This document shows positions 24,794 to 34,527 of a stretch of DNA of 64,000 bases, piece by piece. Source of the DNA: Rhizobiales bacterium Y(2018) (GTDB lineage Bacteria > Pseudomonadota > Alphaproteobacteria > Rhizobiales > Aestuariivirgaceae); assembly GCA_005502925.1 (NCBI GenBank), contig SCPD01000015.1:123462-187461 (forward strand). Direction: 5' to 3'. Within the stretch, counting starts at the first letter, position 1. Every line of letters starts with the position of its first letter. The position numbers were made by a program, and so were the translations under genes. A model generated the notes under the pieces. It saw only the letters and a list, made by a program, of their open reading frames with translations. It had not been told where the DNA came from and ran no database searches.

Positions 24794-25984
24794 TCATTTC
24801 ACCGGCGGGAACTTCTGCGGAAATCCGACTTCCACGACGACGAATTTGCGGTTGGCGCGATCGAAGGTCACCACCGCATAGTCCTTCTTGGGGATCCCGC
24901 GTCCGATCGGGCTGTTCTTGTAGGAGATGAGACCGGTGGCGCCGGCGACATTCTCGACATTATCCAGGGCATCGCGCACCGCCGCCCCTTCCGTCGATCC
25001 GGCAGCTTCCACCGCCGCGGCGACGCTGACGACCAGATCATAACCGAGCGCGGTCTGCAGCGATTCAGGATCAGCGCCGAATTTCGCCCGGTATTCCTTC
25101 TCGAAAGTCTCGAAAGCCGAACCCGGCGTCCGGTTGCCGCCATAGGTCGTCATCGCCGAAATGTCGAGCTGGCCGCCAGCATCGAATATGACCGGCGTGT
25201 CGTTGCCATCGACCATGATGATCGGCTTGGTGTTGCCCAGCCTCTCCAGATCCTTGAGAAAGGCCGTCGTATCGGGCGGGAATGTGTTGGTCATGATCAC
25301 GTCGGCATCGGAGCTCGCCATCTTGGTCGCGGTGACCCGATAGCTGCTGTCGCCCAGTGTGTAATAGGCCTCGCCGACGATCTCGCCGCCGAGCTCGCGG
25401 AAGCGCTCTTCGAACGCGACTCCGAGCGTGTGTGTATAGCCTTCACTCTTCGATTTCAGCGTGAAGGCCTTCTTATATCCCTTCTTGGCCGCGTATTCCG
25501 CCAGCATGGCGCCCTGGGTCAGCGTGCCCGGCACATTGAGGAAGCCGAAACCGCCCGGCACCTGGCTCGGTCCGGCGGCATCGGCGCCGCAGCTGCTGAT
25601 GACCGGAAGCGAGGCCTTGGCGGCCATCTGCGCGCCCGGCAGCGAAACGTCCGTGTCGCAGGTCGTGACGATGAAATTCGCACCGGCGGCGATCAGCTCC
25701 TGGACGACGGTGGCGCCGAGCATGGGATCCGATTTCATGTCGCGCCGGTCGAGCTCGATCTTCACTTTGCCGGCGATGCCGCCCTTGGCATTGATCTCCT
25801 CGATCGCGATCTCCATGCCTTTGGCGAGCGGCTCGTCGACAAAGGACAGATAGTTCGATTTGTCCGACGCCCAGCCGATCTTGTAGACCGTGCCCGGCTT
25901 CAATTCGGCTGCGGCGCCTAACGGCCACAGCATCAGGGCCGCGGCGGCCGTCATCAAGGCAATGCGTTTCATTCTTATGTTCAT
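24794..25984 (-). CDS. ABC transporter substrate-binding protein, type 1 (branched-chain amino acid/amide family)
   Basis: A 396-residue periplasmic protein with a signal peptide (MKRIALMTAAAALMLWPLGAAA). The mature chain has the Peripla_BP_6 pattern: GMEIAIEEINAKGGIAG, DPMLGATVVQELI and ISSCGADAAG. The family binds branched-chain amino acids, urea, short amides and aromatic acids. Its place in a unit with an amidohydrolase, under the same dyad as the hydantoinase genes, suggests a cyclic or linear amide rather than leucine (inference). Confidence 0.92.
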   Translation of the reverse strand: MNIRMKRIALMTAAAALMLWPLGAAAELKPGTVYKIGWASDKSNYLSFVDEPLAKGMEIAIEEINAKGGIAGKVKIELDRRDMKSDPMLGATVVQELIAAGANFIVTTCDTDVSLPGAQMAAKASLPVISSCGADAAGPSQVPGGFGFLNVPGTLTQGAMLAEYAAKKGYKKAFTLKSKSEGYTHTLGVAFEERFRELGGEIVGEAYYTLGDSSYRVTATKMASSDADVIMTNTFPPDTTAFLKDLERLGNTKPIIMVDGNDTPVIFDAGGQLDISAMTTYGGNRTPGSAFETFEKEYRAKFGADPESLQTALGYDLVVSVAAAVEAAGSTEGAAVRDALDNVENVAGATGLISYKNSPIGRGIPKKDYAVVTFDRANRKFVVVEVGFPQKFPPVK

Positions 25985-26014
25985 CGTTTCCTCTCCTCTT
26001 CGTTTTTTGTCTTG

Positions 26015-27112
26015 TCAGGCTGCCGGGTTGCGCTCCCGATCTTTTTCGAATGGCAGTGCGGTGCCGTTTGCAGCCGGCCGCCGTTTCGCCAGCCAGCGCG
26101 CGGTCAGATCATCGAGCTCCCAGCGCCCGACCAGGCCCTGCGGCCGCATTGTCAAGGTGAAGACGATCAGCAGCGCCAGCACCGCGGTGGTGAGTCCGGG
26201 CGCCTCGCTCAAGCTGAAGGAACCCAGTGAAAAGCCGTTTTCGAGGCGACGCAGCGCCTCCGCCAGAATGGTGATGAGCAAGGTCCCGACGATCGCGCCG
26301 GTGATCGACTGGCCGCCGACGATGACCATCGTGACGACGAGGAAGGTCAGCTCGAAATGGAACGCCTTGGGCAGGATGGCGCCGATATAGTGAGCATAGA
26401 GAGCGCCGGCGACGGCCGAACAGGCAGCGCTTGCAACCCACATGACATAGCGGCTGTTGACGACGTCGACACCCGAGGCCTGCGCGGCGATCGCGTCGTC
26501 ACGGCTGCTGCGCAGGCCGAGGCCGGTATCCGACTCGCGCAGAAGCCGCGCGATCACCAGGATCACCGCGAAGGCACCCATGCACCATCCCATCGTCGTA
26601 TAGGCCGGTATGCCGCTGAAGGCCTTGGCGCCGCGTGTCCATTCTTCCGCATTCGAAAGCACGGTGAAGACCATGACCATGAAGCCGAGTGTCGCCACCG
26701 CCGCAGCCGACCCGCCGAGCCGGACGAAGACGCGGCCGATGACCGCGGCGACCATTGCCGCTACGCCGACGCCGATGAGCATCGCCGGCAGGAAACCCAT
26801 GGCGGAGGTCAGGATGAAGTCCGGCGCATTCGGGATCCCCATCGCCTTGATGGCGGGATCGGCGGTGAAAAGCGCCGATCCATAGGCGCCCAGCGCCATG
26901 AACCCGACATGGCCGAAGGAGATGATGCCGGATGTGCCGGTATAGATCTGCAGGCCTATCGCGGCGATGAGATTGATGAGGAACACCGTCAGGATGCGCT
27001 GATCGGTGGAAGAGCCAAGCAGGCTGACGGCGGCCACAAGAAGGCTCACCAGCACGAGGATCTGGGCCGATCCGATAAGGGCGCGCAGCCACCATTTTTG
27101 CGACATTGCCAT
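26015..27112 (-). CDS. ABC transporter permease, LivM-type
   Basis: A 365-residue inner-membrane permease with about ten hydrophobic segments. The LivM signatures GTSGIISFGHVGFMALGAY and LRSSRDDAIAAQASGVDV are present. The ATG shares one base with the stop of the LivH-type gene (TGATG), which indicates translational coupling; a second ATG lies two codons downstream. Confidence 0.93.
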   Translation of the reverse strand: MAMSQKWWLRALIGSAQILVLVSLLVAAVSLLGSSTDQRILTVFLINLIAAIGLQIYTGTSGIISFGHVGFMALGAYGSALFTADPAIKAMGIPNAPDFILTSAMGFLPAMLIGVGVAAMVAAVIGRVFVRLGGSAAAVATLGFMVMVFTVLSNAEEWTRGAKAFSGIPAYTTMGWCMGAFAVILVIARLLRESDTGLGLRSSRDDAIAAQASGVDVVNSRYVMWVASAACSAVAGALYAHYIGAILPKAFHFELTFLVVTMVIVGGQSITGAIVGTLLITILAEALRRLENGFSLGSFSLSEAPGLTTAVLALLIVFTLTMRPQGLVGRWELDDLTARWLAKRRPAANGTALPFEKDRERNPAA

Positions 27113-28005
27113 CACACCCGTAGATCTTCCGTCATGCGCACGCCGAAGAGCCCGCCAGGCCGCCATCTGAGCAGAATGATCGCGATGCCGAAGACGATTG
27201 CGTCGAGATACGGGCTGAGGCTGTTGGACAGGATGGCGTCACTGCCGACTTCGAGAAAGGCGAGCAGGAAACCGCCGACGACCGCTGCCGGCAGACTGCC
27301 CAGCCCCCCGATGACGCAGGCGATGAAGCCTTTGAGCATGGGCTCGAAGCCCGATGAGGGAACGACATTCGGCACGGTCGCGAAATAGAACAGCGCGGCA
27401 ATGCCGGCGAGCGCCCCCGACAGCATGAAAGCGCCCACGACCACCGCATTGGCTTTGATGCCCATGAGTCGGGTGGTGCGGAAGTCGTCGGCGGCGGAGC
27501 GCAGCGCCAGGCCGATCACCGTCTTCTTGAGGAACAGATGGAGCGAGAGCACGATCAGCCCCGTGATCACGATGATGAAGACGTCGAGCCACTGGACGCG
27601 CAACTGCCCGATGCGGAAGCCGGCATCGACGAAGGCCGGCAGCTCGATGCCCTTGGGCCGCGCGCCGAAGAACAGCAGGAACAGGCTCTGCAGCGCGACG
27701 GAGACCGCGAAGGAGGTGATGAGAAGGGTCAGCGGATTGGCCGATCTGAGCCGGCGATAGGCGAGGCGTTCGAGCAGCAGCGCCGCTATGACCGAGGCCG
27801 CGATGGCGGCCAGGGCGGCGAGGAACCAATGCACGCCGGCAAGCAGTGTCGCATAGAGCGTATAGCCCGCGACCGTCATGAGTTCGCCATGAGCGAAATT
27901 CGCCAGCCGCAGGATACTGAACACGATGGCGACGCCGAGCGCCACCAATGCATAGATCGATCCGAGCGATACGGCATTGATGAATTGTTGAAGCATCAAT
28001 TCCAT
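27112..28005 (-). CDS. ABC transporter permease, LivH-type
   Basis: A 297-residue inner-membrane permease. The N-terminal segment LQQFINAVSLGSIYALVALG and the motif LRLANFAHGELMTVAGY are typical of LivH. The EAA-like loop RSAADDFRTTRLMGI and the C-terminal SLPAAVVGG region are intact. I chose the ATG with GGAGCGTGACC upstream; a GTG two codons earlier overlaps the LivF-type stop. Confidence 0.93.
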   Translation of the reverse strand: MELMLQQFINAVSLGSIYALVALGVAIVFSILRLANFAHGELMTVAGYTLYATLLAGVHWFLAALAAIAASVIAALLLERLAYRRLRSANPLTLLITSFAVSVALQSLFLLFFGARPKGIELPAFVDAGFRIGQLRVQWLDVFIIVITGLIVLSLHLFLKKTVIGLALRSAADDFRTTRLMGIKANAVVVGAFMLSGALAGIAALFYFATVPNVVPSSGFEPMLKGFIACVIGGLGSLPAAVVGGFLLAFLEVGSDAILSNSLSPYLDAIVFGIAIILLRWRPGGLFGVRMTEDLRV

Positions 28006-28007
28006 GG

Positions 28008-28778
28008 TCACGCTCCAGCCGTTCCGAGATAGGCGTTTTCGATCGCGCTCGCCTGAAGATCGGCCGCCCTTCCGGCCGCTTCGACCACTCCATTCGACAT
28101 CACATAACCCCGATCGGCGATCTTCAGGGCGCGTTCGGCATTCTGCTCGACCAGCAGGATCGTCACCTTGCGGCGGCGCAGTTCCTCGATGATCTCGAAA
28201 ACACGATTGACGATGATCGGCGCCAGTCCGAGCGAGGGTTCATCGAGCAGCAGCAGACGTGGACGTCCGACCAGCGCTCGCGCAATGGCGACCTGCTGCT
28301 GTTCACCGCCCGACAGGAGGCCTGCTTGTGAATCGGCGCGTTTGCGCAGGATGGGGAAGAGATCGTGCAGACGTTCGAATTCGCGTTCGAATTCGGCTGG
28401 CCTGAGCGCCGCGCCGCCCAACCTCAGATTCTCCCGGACGGTCATGTTGGAGAACAGGCGGCGGCCCTCGGGAACCAGCGAGATGCCGGAACGCACGATC
28501 ATTTCGGTGCTTTTGCGTGTTATATCGTGGCCTTCGAAGGTGATGCTGCCGCCGACGCGCGGCGACAATCCGACGATGGCGTTGAGCATGCTGGACTTGC
28601 CCGCGCCATTGGCGCCGAGAAGAACGACGATCTCACCGGCGGCGACTTCGAGGTCGAGATTGCGCACCGCCTCGACCGCGCCGTAGGCCACCGCGAGCCC
28701 CGTGGCCCTGAGAATGACGTCAGCCGCCGGGTTTGCCGGGCTGGCTGAGCTGTCTTTCTGGTTCCCCAGGCTGGACAT
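28008..28778 (-). CDS. ABC transporter ATP-binding protein, LivF-type
   Basis: A 256-residue ATPase and first gene of the importer unit. Walker A is GANGAGKSS, the signature LLSGGEQQQVAIARA and Walker B LLLLDEPSLGLAP. The EGRRLFSNMTVRENLRLGG segment is a LivF hallmark. The N-terminus carries about 20 extra Ser/Ala-rich residues. Candidate site E begins only six bases upstream of the ATG and covers the expected ribosome-binding region, so translation or transcription from here may be tightly controlled. Confidence 0.92.
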   Translation of the reverse strand: MSSLGNQKDSSASPANPAADVILRATGLAVAYGAVEAVRNLDLEVAAGEIVVLLGANGAGKSSMLNAIVGLSPRVGGSITFEGHDITRKSTEMIVRSGISLVPEGRRLFSNMTVRENLRLGGAALRPAEFEREFERLHDLFPILRKRADSQAGLLSGGEQQQVAIARALVGRPRLLLLDEPSLGLAPIIVNRVFEIIEELRRRKVTILLVEQNAERALKIADRGYVMSNGVVEAAGRAADLQASAIENAYLGTAGA

Positions 28779-28783
28779 TGAAC

Positions 28784-28805
28784 ATCCATATAGTGGATAC
28801 GATAT
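28784..28805. promoter_or_regulatory. Candidate IclR operator, site E (Liv-type importer unit)
   Basis: ATCCA-TATAG-TGGAT (28784-28798) followed by ACGATAT. It is identical to the core of site D. It lies directly before the LivF-type start codon at the head of the six-gene unit that ends at 22752. Confidence 0.65.
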
Positions 28806-28857
28806 CCGACAGGCTAACATCACGCTAAGTTGCCCGCAAGGGCCGGAATCATCCCGC

Positions 28858-28890
28858 AAAAAAATTGGGACCGGATTTTCATCCGGTCCC
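28858..28890 (-). terminator. Intrinsic terminator of the peptide-type ABC operon
   Basis: Perfect 10-bp stem GGGACCGGAT / ATCCGGTCCC with a 4-base loop, followed on the minus strand by AATTTTTTTG. It lies 30 bases after the enolase-superfamily gene stop and separates this operon from the Liv-type unit. Confidence 0.85.
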
Positions 28891-28919
28891 GCTGACATTC
28901 TAGATTGCGTCAGATCGAT

Positions 28920-30095
28920 CTAGACACTGCGCGCGCTCCGGAACAGCACCTTGCCGTTGACCTTGATCTCGACATCCTGGGCATATTGCGTCAGCGCATC
29001 TGGATTGACCTCGATGCCGAGGCCCGGCGCGTCCGGCACATGGATCTCGCCATTCTTGTCGGGCACGATGTGATTGCGCGTCAGGTCCACCGCCAGTTGC
29101 TTGAGCGTCGTCGGATATTCGCAGATCCGGTGATCCTTGAGGCCGGCGAAAGGCTGCATCGACGCGCTCAGCGCCAGGTTCGACGTGAAAGTGTGGTTGA
29201 TATAGGTGACGCCCCGCTTCACCGCATAGTCGGCCACCTGCTTCGCCGGCCACAGGCCGCCGATGCGGCCGCAATCGATCTGCACATAGCCGACCTTGCC
29301 GAAGTCAATCAGATGCTCGGCCATATGGCGGTTATGCGCCGCTTCACCGCCGGCCGTCTTCACCGTCTTCACGCGGGCCGACAGCGCGCCATAGGCGCCA
29401 TAGGCCGAGCCATGGAACGGTTCCTCGAAGAAGGTGACGCGGTTGCGCTCCATCGCGTCGAGCCGGAGTGCTGCCGCCTCGACATTCTCGTTGAAGATCT
29501 GGCCCGCATCGATGAGCAGGATGCCGTCCGGCCCCAGTCCTTCACGCGCCGCATCGAGATGAGCGATGTCGCTTTCGAGCGAAGCGCCGAAGGGCGCCCA
29601 GCCGAATTTCGCCGCCCGGAAACCGCGGCCGCGCATCTCGCGTGCCCGCTCCAGCGTGCCTTGCGGTGTCGTGCCGAACAGCACCGAGGCATAGGGGATC
29701 TTCGGATGGGCGGCGTCATAGCCGAGCAGTTTCCAGGTCGGCACGCCTCGGACATGGCCGAGCAGGTCCCACATCGCCATCTCGATGCCGGACCAAGTAT
29801 GGGCGGCCTGCAGCAGGTCCATGCTGTTATAGGCGACCGTCGCGGTCATGCGATGGATATCGTCCGGGCCGGCCAACGTTTCGCCCAGCACCGAATCCGC
29901 CACCGGGCGGCAGGCGCCATGCGACATCGGACAGACGAAGGCGGCGATCGACGGCAAAGGCGCCGCTTCGCATTCGCCCCAGCCGACATGCCCGCCAGAG
30001 CTGACCCGCACCACCAGCGCGTCCTGGCTGCCATCGGCCTCGGTCGTGACCTTCGGCATGGCCAGATAGAAGAAATCAACACTATCGATTTTCAT
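28920..30095 (-). CDS. Enolase-superfamily enzyme (mandelate racemase / muconate lactonizing type)
   Basis: A 391-residue protein with the MR/MLE N-terminal capping domain and TIM-barrel domain. Mg-binding acids appear in order: Asp in LLIDAGQ, Glu in FFEEPF and Glu in AGGEAAHN. The second-strand Lys motif is KFG instead of KxK. A His in INHTFTSNLALS is placed like the general base of the mandelate racemase subgroup. It probably acts as a racemase, epimerase or dehydratase on a carboxylate; the substrate is unknown. Last gene of the peptide-type importer operon. Confidence 0.88.
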   Translation of the reverse strand: MKIDSVDFFYLAMPKVTTEADGSQDALVVRVSSGGHVGWGECEAAPLPSIAAFVCPMSHGACRPVADSVLGETLAGPDDIHRMTATVAYNSMDLLQAAHTWSGIEMAMWDLLGHVRGVPTWKLLGYDAAHPKIPYASVLFGTTPQGTLERAREMRGRGFRAAKFGWAPFGASLESDIAHLDAAREGLGPDGILLIDAGQIFNENVEAAALRLDAMERNRVTFFEEPFHGSAYGAYGALSARVKTVKTAGGEAAHNRHMAEHLIDFGKVGYVQIDCGRIGGLWPAKQVADYAVKRGVTYINHTFTSNLALSASMQPFAGLKDHRICEYPTTLKQLAVDLTRNHIVPDKNGEIHVPDAPGLGIEVNPDALTQYAQDVEIKVNGKVLFRSARSV

Positions 30096-30118
30096 TATGA
30101 GTTTGCCTTTGTTGAGAG

Positions 30119-31609
30119 TTAGGTCCGCCGCCGATAGGTCACGGCGCGGGGGGTGAAGGGAGTGTCGGCTTCGATCGGATAGATCGGGCGGGCGCAGAGC
30201 GTGTGGCCGAGGCCCGCGACATAGGCCGAGGTCGATCCCGGCGCATCGACATTGAAGTTCTTCGCCACCCACTGGTCATACATGTGGAACTCGGTATGGG
30301 GCGATTTGACGATGGTGAGATCGAAGCGTTCAGGATCGAGGCCATTGGCGTAATACAGCGCACGGTCGAACAGGAAGGCCGGCTTGCTGATCACGAGCAC
30401 GGTGAAATTCTCGAAGCTCAGCACCGCGCTCATGCCCGCATCGAGCGGCAGTCCCATCGTCTCCAGCACCGCCTTGCCGCGCGACAGGCTTTCAACGGTG
30501 GCGCGGACTTTCAGCGGCCGGAAACGTTTGGCATCGACCGTGCCGCCGAGCGCGACATCGATTGTGGCGCCGACGCCCGCGTCATGCGCCGCCTTGGCGG
30601 CCGGCGCATCGACGATCTGGGCCAGCACGCGTTTCTTGTAGCCCCCCTCCTTCAGCGCCTTGATCAGCGCGTTGGAATCGCCGCTCGCCCCCGATGAGGT
30701 GGCGTCCGCCGCATCGGTGAAGATGATCGGCTTGTCGAAATGATGCGCCAGCGCCACCGCTTTGTCCGGCGCGATCAGCTTGCCGACGAGACGATGACGG
30801 CCGGCCCACATGGCCTCCGCCAGCCTGATCGCCGCGGCTTCGGCCGAGCCGTCATTCTTTTCCGTCACGACGATCGCCTGCGTGCACAGTTCCGGCGCGT
30901 CGGTGAAGGGATTGCCGATCATCACGCCGGCGGCCAGCGCCTTGCCCGAATGTTCGAGCAGTTGCCCGTCCGCCAGCACATCGCCATAGAGTCCGTTCTT
31001 GGTGACGCATTCATCGCCGCGCGCCAGCAGCGGCACCACGACGCGCGCAATGGTGGGTTTGAGCTTGCGGTCGACGATATCGAGCAGCAGCCGCGCCGCC
31101 CGCACGCCCGTATCGGCGAAATCGATATGCGGATAGGTCTGGTAGAGGGTGAGCCCGTCGATCTGGCGCAGCATGCGATCGGTCAGGATGCCATGCAGGT
31201 CGAGCGAGATGACGATCGGCACATCCGGCCCGAAGCTTTTACGGATTTCTTCGAGGAGATAGCCCTCGGGGTCGGGCTCGCCGACCGCGCCCATCGCGCC
31301 ATGAAGCGAGATATAGAGCGCATCGACCGCCCCCTTATGCGGCAGCACCGCCGCCAGGACCTCCGCCGCGAGAAGCTGCCAGCCCTCCGCCGAGAGGATG
31401 CCGGCACTGTCGGCGCGCGCCGAAATCGTCGGCAGGATGCTGACATCGCTCCGCTGGTCGAAGACCGCCAGCGCGCCGCCGATCGACGTATTGAGGCCGC
31501 GCCGCTTCAGCAACGCGTCACCTTTGTCGATCTTGAAGTCTTTATATTGCGACGGCAGCGGATTGAAGGAGGAAATCTCCTGCATGCATTCGGCGATCAG
31601 GATCTTCAT
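30119..31609 (-). CDS. M81-family metallopeptidase (MlrC-like)
   Basis: A 496-residue protein of the microcystinase C family. Conserved blocks include [12 protein letters not shown] at the N-terminus, [41 protein letters not shown] and [18 protein letters not shown], with His and Asp residues for Zn. The family cleaves short modified peptides or amides. The start overlaps the upstream ATPase stop by four bases (ATGA). Linked to the importer, it probably processes imported oligopeptide-like compounds in the cytoplasm. Confidence 0.88.
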   Translation of the reverse strand: MKILIAECMQEISSFNPLPSQYKDFKIDKGDALLKRRGLNTSIGGALAVFDQRSDVSILPTISARADSAGILSAEGWQLLAAEVLAAVLPHKGAVDALYISLHGAMGAVGEPDPEGYLLEEIRKSFGPDVPIVISLDLHGILTDRMLRQIDGLTLYQTYPHIDFADTGVRAARLLLDIVDRKLKPTIARVVVPLLARGDECVTKNGLYGDVLADGQLLEHSGKALAAGVMIGNPFTDAPELCTQAIVVTEKNDGSAEAAAIRLAEAMWAGRHRLVGKLIAPDKAVALAHHFDKPIIFTDAADATSSGASGDSNALIKALKEGGYKKRVLAQIVDAPAAKAAHDAGVGATIDVALGGTVDAKRFRPLKVRATVESLSRGKAVLETMGLPLDAGMSAVLSFENFTVLVISKPAFLFDRALYYANGLDPERFDLTIVKSPHTEFHMYDQWVAKNFNVDAPGSTSAYVAGLGHTLCARPIYPIEADTPFTPRAVTYRRRT

Positions 31610-32631
31610 GCGGCGGCTCCGGAATTTGGCGACGAGCGTGGCGGGACGGCCAGGCTGCCGTCGGCCACGAGATGGCAGGCGACCGACCGTCCGTCGGCGA
31701 TGATGGAAAGGGCGGGATCTTCCGACCGGCAGCGCTCCACCGCGAAGCGGCAGCGCGGCGCAAAGCGGCAGCCTTGCGGGATCGCCAGCGGGCTCGGCAC
31801 ATCACCTTTGAGCTTCTCACGATCACGTTTGGCGCGCGGATGGCCGGGCGGGATGGCGGAGAGCAGTGCCCGCGTATAGGGATGCGCCGGCGCCTTGAAC
31901 AACGTGTCGGCATCGGCCAGCTCGACGATGCGACCGAGATACATCACCGCCACCCGGTCCGAAATGTGCCGCACCACCGACAGATTATGCGAGATGAAGA
32001 GATAGGTGAGGCCGAGCTCCCGCTGCAGGTCCTGCAGCAGATTGATCACTTGCGCCTGCACCGAGACGTCGAGCGCCGACACCGCCTCGTCGCAGACCAG
32101 GAACTGCGGCTCAAGCGCCAGCGCCCGGGCGATGCCGATGCGCTGGCGCTGGCCGCCGGAGAACTGATGCGGATAGCGGTCGGCGGCGGCGCGGGGAAGC
32201 CCGACAAGATCAAGCAGCCTTGCGACACGGCGCTCGCGCTCCGCTCCCTTGGCGAGACGGTGGATGGCGAAGGGCTCACCGATGATGGCGCCCACGCTCA
32301 TCCGCGGATTGAGCGAGCCGAACGGGTCCTGGAACACGATCTGCAGGTCGCGCCGCCGCGCCTCGAGCTCCTTGGGCGGGAGCGACATGAGGTCCCTGCC
32401 CTTATGCAGGATCTGGCCCGAGGTCGGCTCGAGCAGGCGCAAGAACAGCCGGCCGACCGTCGACTTGCCGCAGCCGGATTCGCCGACAAGGCCGACGGTT
32501 TCCTTTGCCGCGATGGCGAGATCGACGCCATCCACTGCCCTGACCGCCGCGGTGTTTTTCTTCTTGAGAAACAGCCCACGCGATTCGAAATGTTTGACGA
32601 GCCTACGCGCCTCGATGAGGGTCTCAGCCAT
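31606..32631 (-). CDS. Peptide-type ABC transporter ATP-binding protein (OppF/DppF-like)
   Basis: A 341-residue ATPase with Walker [11 protein letters not shown]-loop [16 protein letters not shown], signature [15 protein letters not shown] and a Walker B region [16 protein letters not shown], followed by the oligopeptide C-terminal domain with its Cys cluster ([15 protein letters not shown]). The start overlaps the OppD-like gene end by 8 bases. Works as a heterodimer with the product of 32624-33619. Confidence 0.93.
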   Translation of the reverse strand: MAETLIEARRLVKHFESRGLFLKKKNTAAVRAVDGVDLAIAAKETVGLVGESGCGKSTVGRLFLRLLEPTSGQILHKGRDLMSLPPKELEARRRDLQIVFQDPFGSLNPRMSVGAIIGEPFAIHRLAKGAERERRVARLLDLVGLPRAAADRYPHQFSGGQRQRIGIARALALEPQFLVCDEAVSALDVSVQAQVINLLQDLQRELGLTYLFISHNLSVVRHISDRVAVMYLGRIVELADADTLFKAPAHPYTRALLSAIPPGHPRAKRDREKLKGDVPSPLAIPQGCRFAPRCRFAVERCRSEDPALSIIADGRSVACHLVADGSLAVPPRSSPNSGAAA

Positions 32632-33619
32632 GTGTTGGCGTCTCCTCACGTCGGACATAACCGAACGGCCGCAGGCAGGCGACGCTCTGCGAAGCCTCGA
32701 GTATCGCCAGAGGCGGTGGTGCCGGACGGCAGGCTTCCTTTACATGCGGACAGCGCGGCGCGAAGCGGCAGCCTTTCGGCATCAGGCCGACACCCGGCAC
32801 CGAGCCCGGTATCGTCACCAGCCGGTCGCCGCCCGAATCGAGTGACGGGATCGAGGCGAGCAGCGCCTGCGTATAGGGATGCGCCGGTGCATCGAACACC
32901 GTCTTGACATCGGCCATCTCGGCGACACGGCCGGCATAGAGAACCATGACCTTGTGCGCCATCTCGGCGACGACACCGAGATCATGAGTGATCAGCATCA
33001 GCGCCATGCCGCTTTCGGCCTGGATGTCGCGCAGGAGATCGAGGATCTGCGCCTGGATGGTCACATCGAGCGCCGTCGTCGGCTCATCGGCGATGAGGAG
33101 TTTGGGTTCGGCGGCGAGCGCCACCGCGATCATCACGCGCTGGCGCATGCCACCCGACAATTCATGTGGGAAAGCGGCGAGCCGCGACGCCGCCGCCGGG
33201 ATCTCGACGCGTTCGAGCAGCTCGACCGCCCGGCGCCGCGCTTCGTCGGCACTCATTCCCTTGCGCAGCCGCAGCACCTCGCCGATCTGCTCGCCGACCC
33301 GCATGATCGGATTGAGCGAGGTCATCGGCTCCTGGAAGATCATCGACAGATCGCGGCCGCGCCGCTGCCGCCAGGCCGAAGTGCCACCGGCGGTGATGTC
33401 GTCGCCATCGAGAATGATGCGGCCGCCGGCGCGCCGCACCGGGAAACCGAGCAGGCCCATGATGGTGAGCGCCAGCATCGACTTGCCGCTGCCCGATTCA
33501 CCGACGACGCATAGCACTTCGCCGGCATCGAGCGTGAAGGAGACATCTTCCAGCACACTCGGCGCTGACGCACCCGACCCGACCACGGTGGTGAGGTTCT
33601 CGACCTTGAGCATGCTCAT
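32624..33619 (-). CDS. Peptide-type ABC transporter ATP-binding protein (OppD/DppD-like)
   Basis: A 331-residue ATPase: Walker [11 protein letters not shown]-loop [16 protein letters not shown], signature [15 protein letters not shown], Walker [17 protein letters not shown]. The C-terminal oligopeptide domain has [16 protein letters not shown]. The ATG overlaps the permease stop by four bases. Confidence 0.93.
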   Translation of the reverse strand: MSMLKVENLTTVVGSGASAPSVLEDVSFTLDAGEVLCVVGESGSGKSMLALTIMGLLGFPVRRAGGRIILDGDDITAGGTSAWRQRRGRDLSMIFQEPMTSLNPIMRVGEQIGEVLRLRKGMSADEARRRAVELLERVEIPAAASRLAAFPHELSGGMRQRVMIAVALAAEPKLLIADEPTTALDVTIQAQILDLLRDIQAESGMALMLITHDLGVVAEMAHKVMVLYAGRVAEMADVKTVFDAPAHPYTQALLASIPSLDSGGDRLVTIPGSVPGVGLMPKGCRFAPRCPHVKEACRPAPPPLAILEASQSVACLRPFGYVRREETPTHG

Positions 33620-34527
33620 ACCCTGATCCTCGGATCGAGCACGTCGCGCAGGCCGTCACCCAAAAGGTTGAGGCCGAGCACGACCACCAGGATGATGAGG
33701 CCGGGAAACAAGGTCACCCAGGGCGCTTCCACCATGAAGTCGCGGCCATTGGCGATGATGCCGCCGAAGGTCGCGGCGGGCGGCGGCGGGCCGACGCCGA
33801 TATAGGAGAGCAGCGCTTCGGCGAGGATCGCGGACGCGAAGACATAAGTGAGCCGCACGATGAGCGGCGCCATCGCATTGGCGAGGATGTGGCGGAACAG
33901 GATGCGCATATGGCTGGCGCCCAGTGCCCGCGCCGCCTCGACGAACTCCATCTCGCGCACCACCAGCACCGAGGCGCGCACGATGCGCGCGGTATGCGGT
34001 GTCGTGGCGATACCGAGCGCCAGGATGACATTCTGCACCGACGCGCCGAGCGTCGCCGCCACCGTGATGGCGAGCAGGATAGCCGGGAACGCCATCAGCG
34101 CGTCCATGATGCGCATCAGGATATTGTCGAGCCGGCGGAAATAGCCTGACGCGGCGCCGATCAGCGTGCCGAAGACGCCGGTGAACAGCACGACCGACAG
34201 GCCGATGAACAGCGACAGCCGCCCGCCATGGATGGCGCGCGAAAGGATGTCGCGGCCGAAATGATCAGTGCCGAACCGATGCACCGCACTTGGCGCTTCG
34301 AGCCGGGCGCGGAAATTGTTGGCGCCCGGCTTGAAGGGCGCGATCTGGTCGGCGAAGACCGCCAGAACCAGCACGATGAGGAACAGCGAGCCGCCGATGA
34401 CGAAGGCGCGGTTACCCGAAAGCCGGCGCAGGAACAGCAGGAACGGGCTCTGCCGCTCCGGCAGCGCCTCATGCGCCAGATTGGTGTCGAGGCTACTCAA
34501 GGCGCACCCTTGGATCGATGGTGGCAT
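33616..34527 (-). CDS. Peptide-type ABC transporter permease (OppC/DppC-like)
   Basis: A 303-residue inner-membrane permease with a cytoplasmic N-terminal tail, about six helices and the EAA loop EAARALGASHMRILFRHILAN. HRFGTDHFGRDILSR is a DppC hallmark. The ATG at 34527 overlaps the OppB-like gene by 35 bases; a TTG at 34500 preceded by AAGGGTG is a credible alternative that removes nine residues. Confidence 0.92.
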   Translation of the reverse strand: MPPSIQGCALSSLDTNLAHEALPERQSPFLLFLRRLSGNRAFVIGGSLFLIVLVLAVFADQIAPFKPGANNFRARLEAPSAVHRFGTDHFGRDILSRAIHGGRLSLFIGLSVVLFTGVFGTLIGAASGYFRRLDNILMRIMDALMAFPAILLAITVAATLGASVQNVILALGIATTPHTARIVRASVLVVREMEFVEAARALGASHMRILFRHILANAMAPLIVRLTYVFASAILAEALLSYIGVGPPPPAATFGGIIANGRDFMVEAPWVTLFPGLIILVVVLGLNLLGDGLRDVLDPRIRV

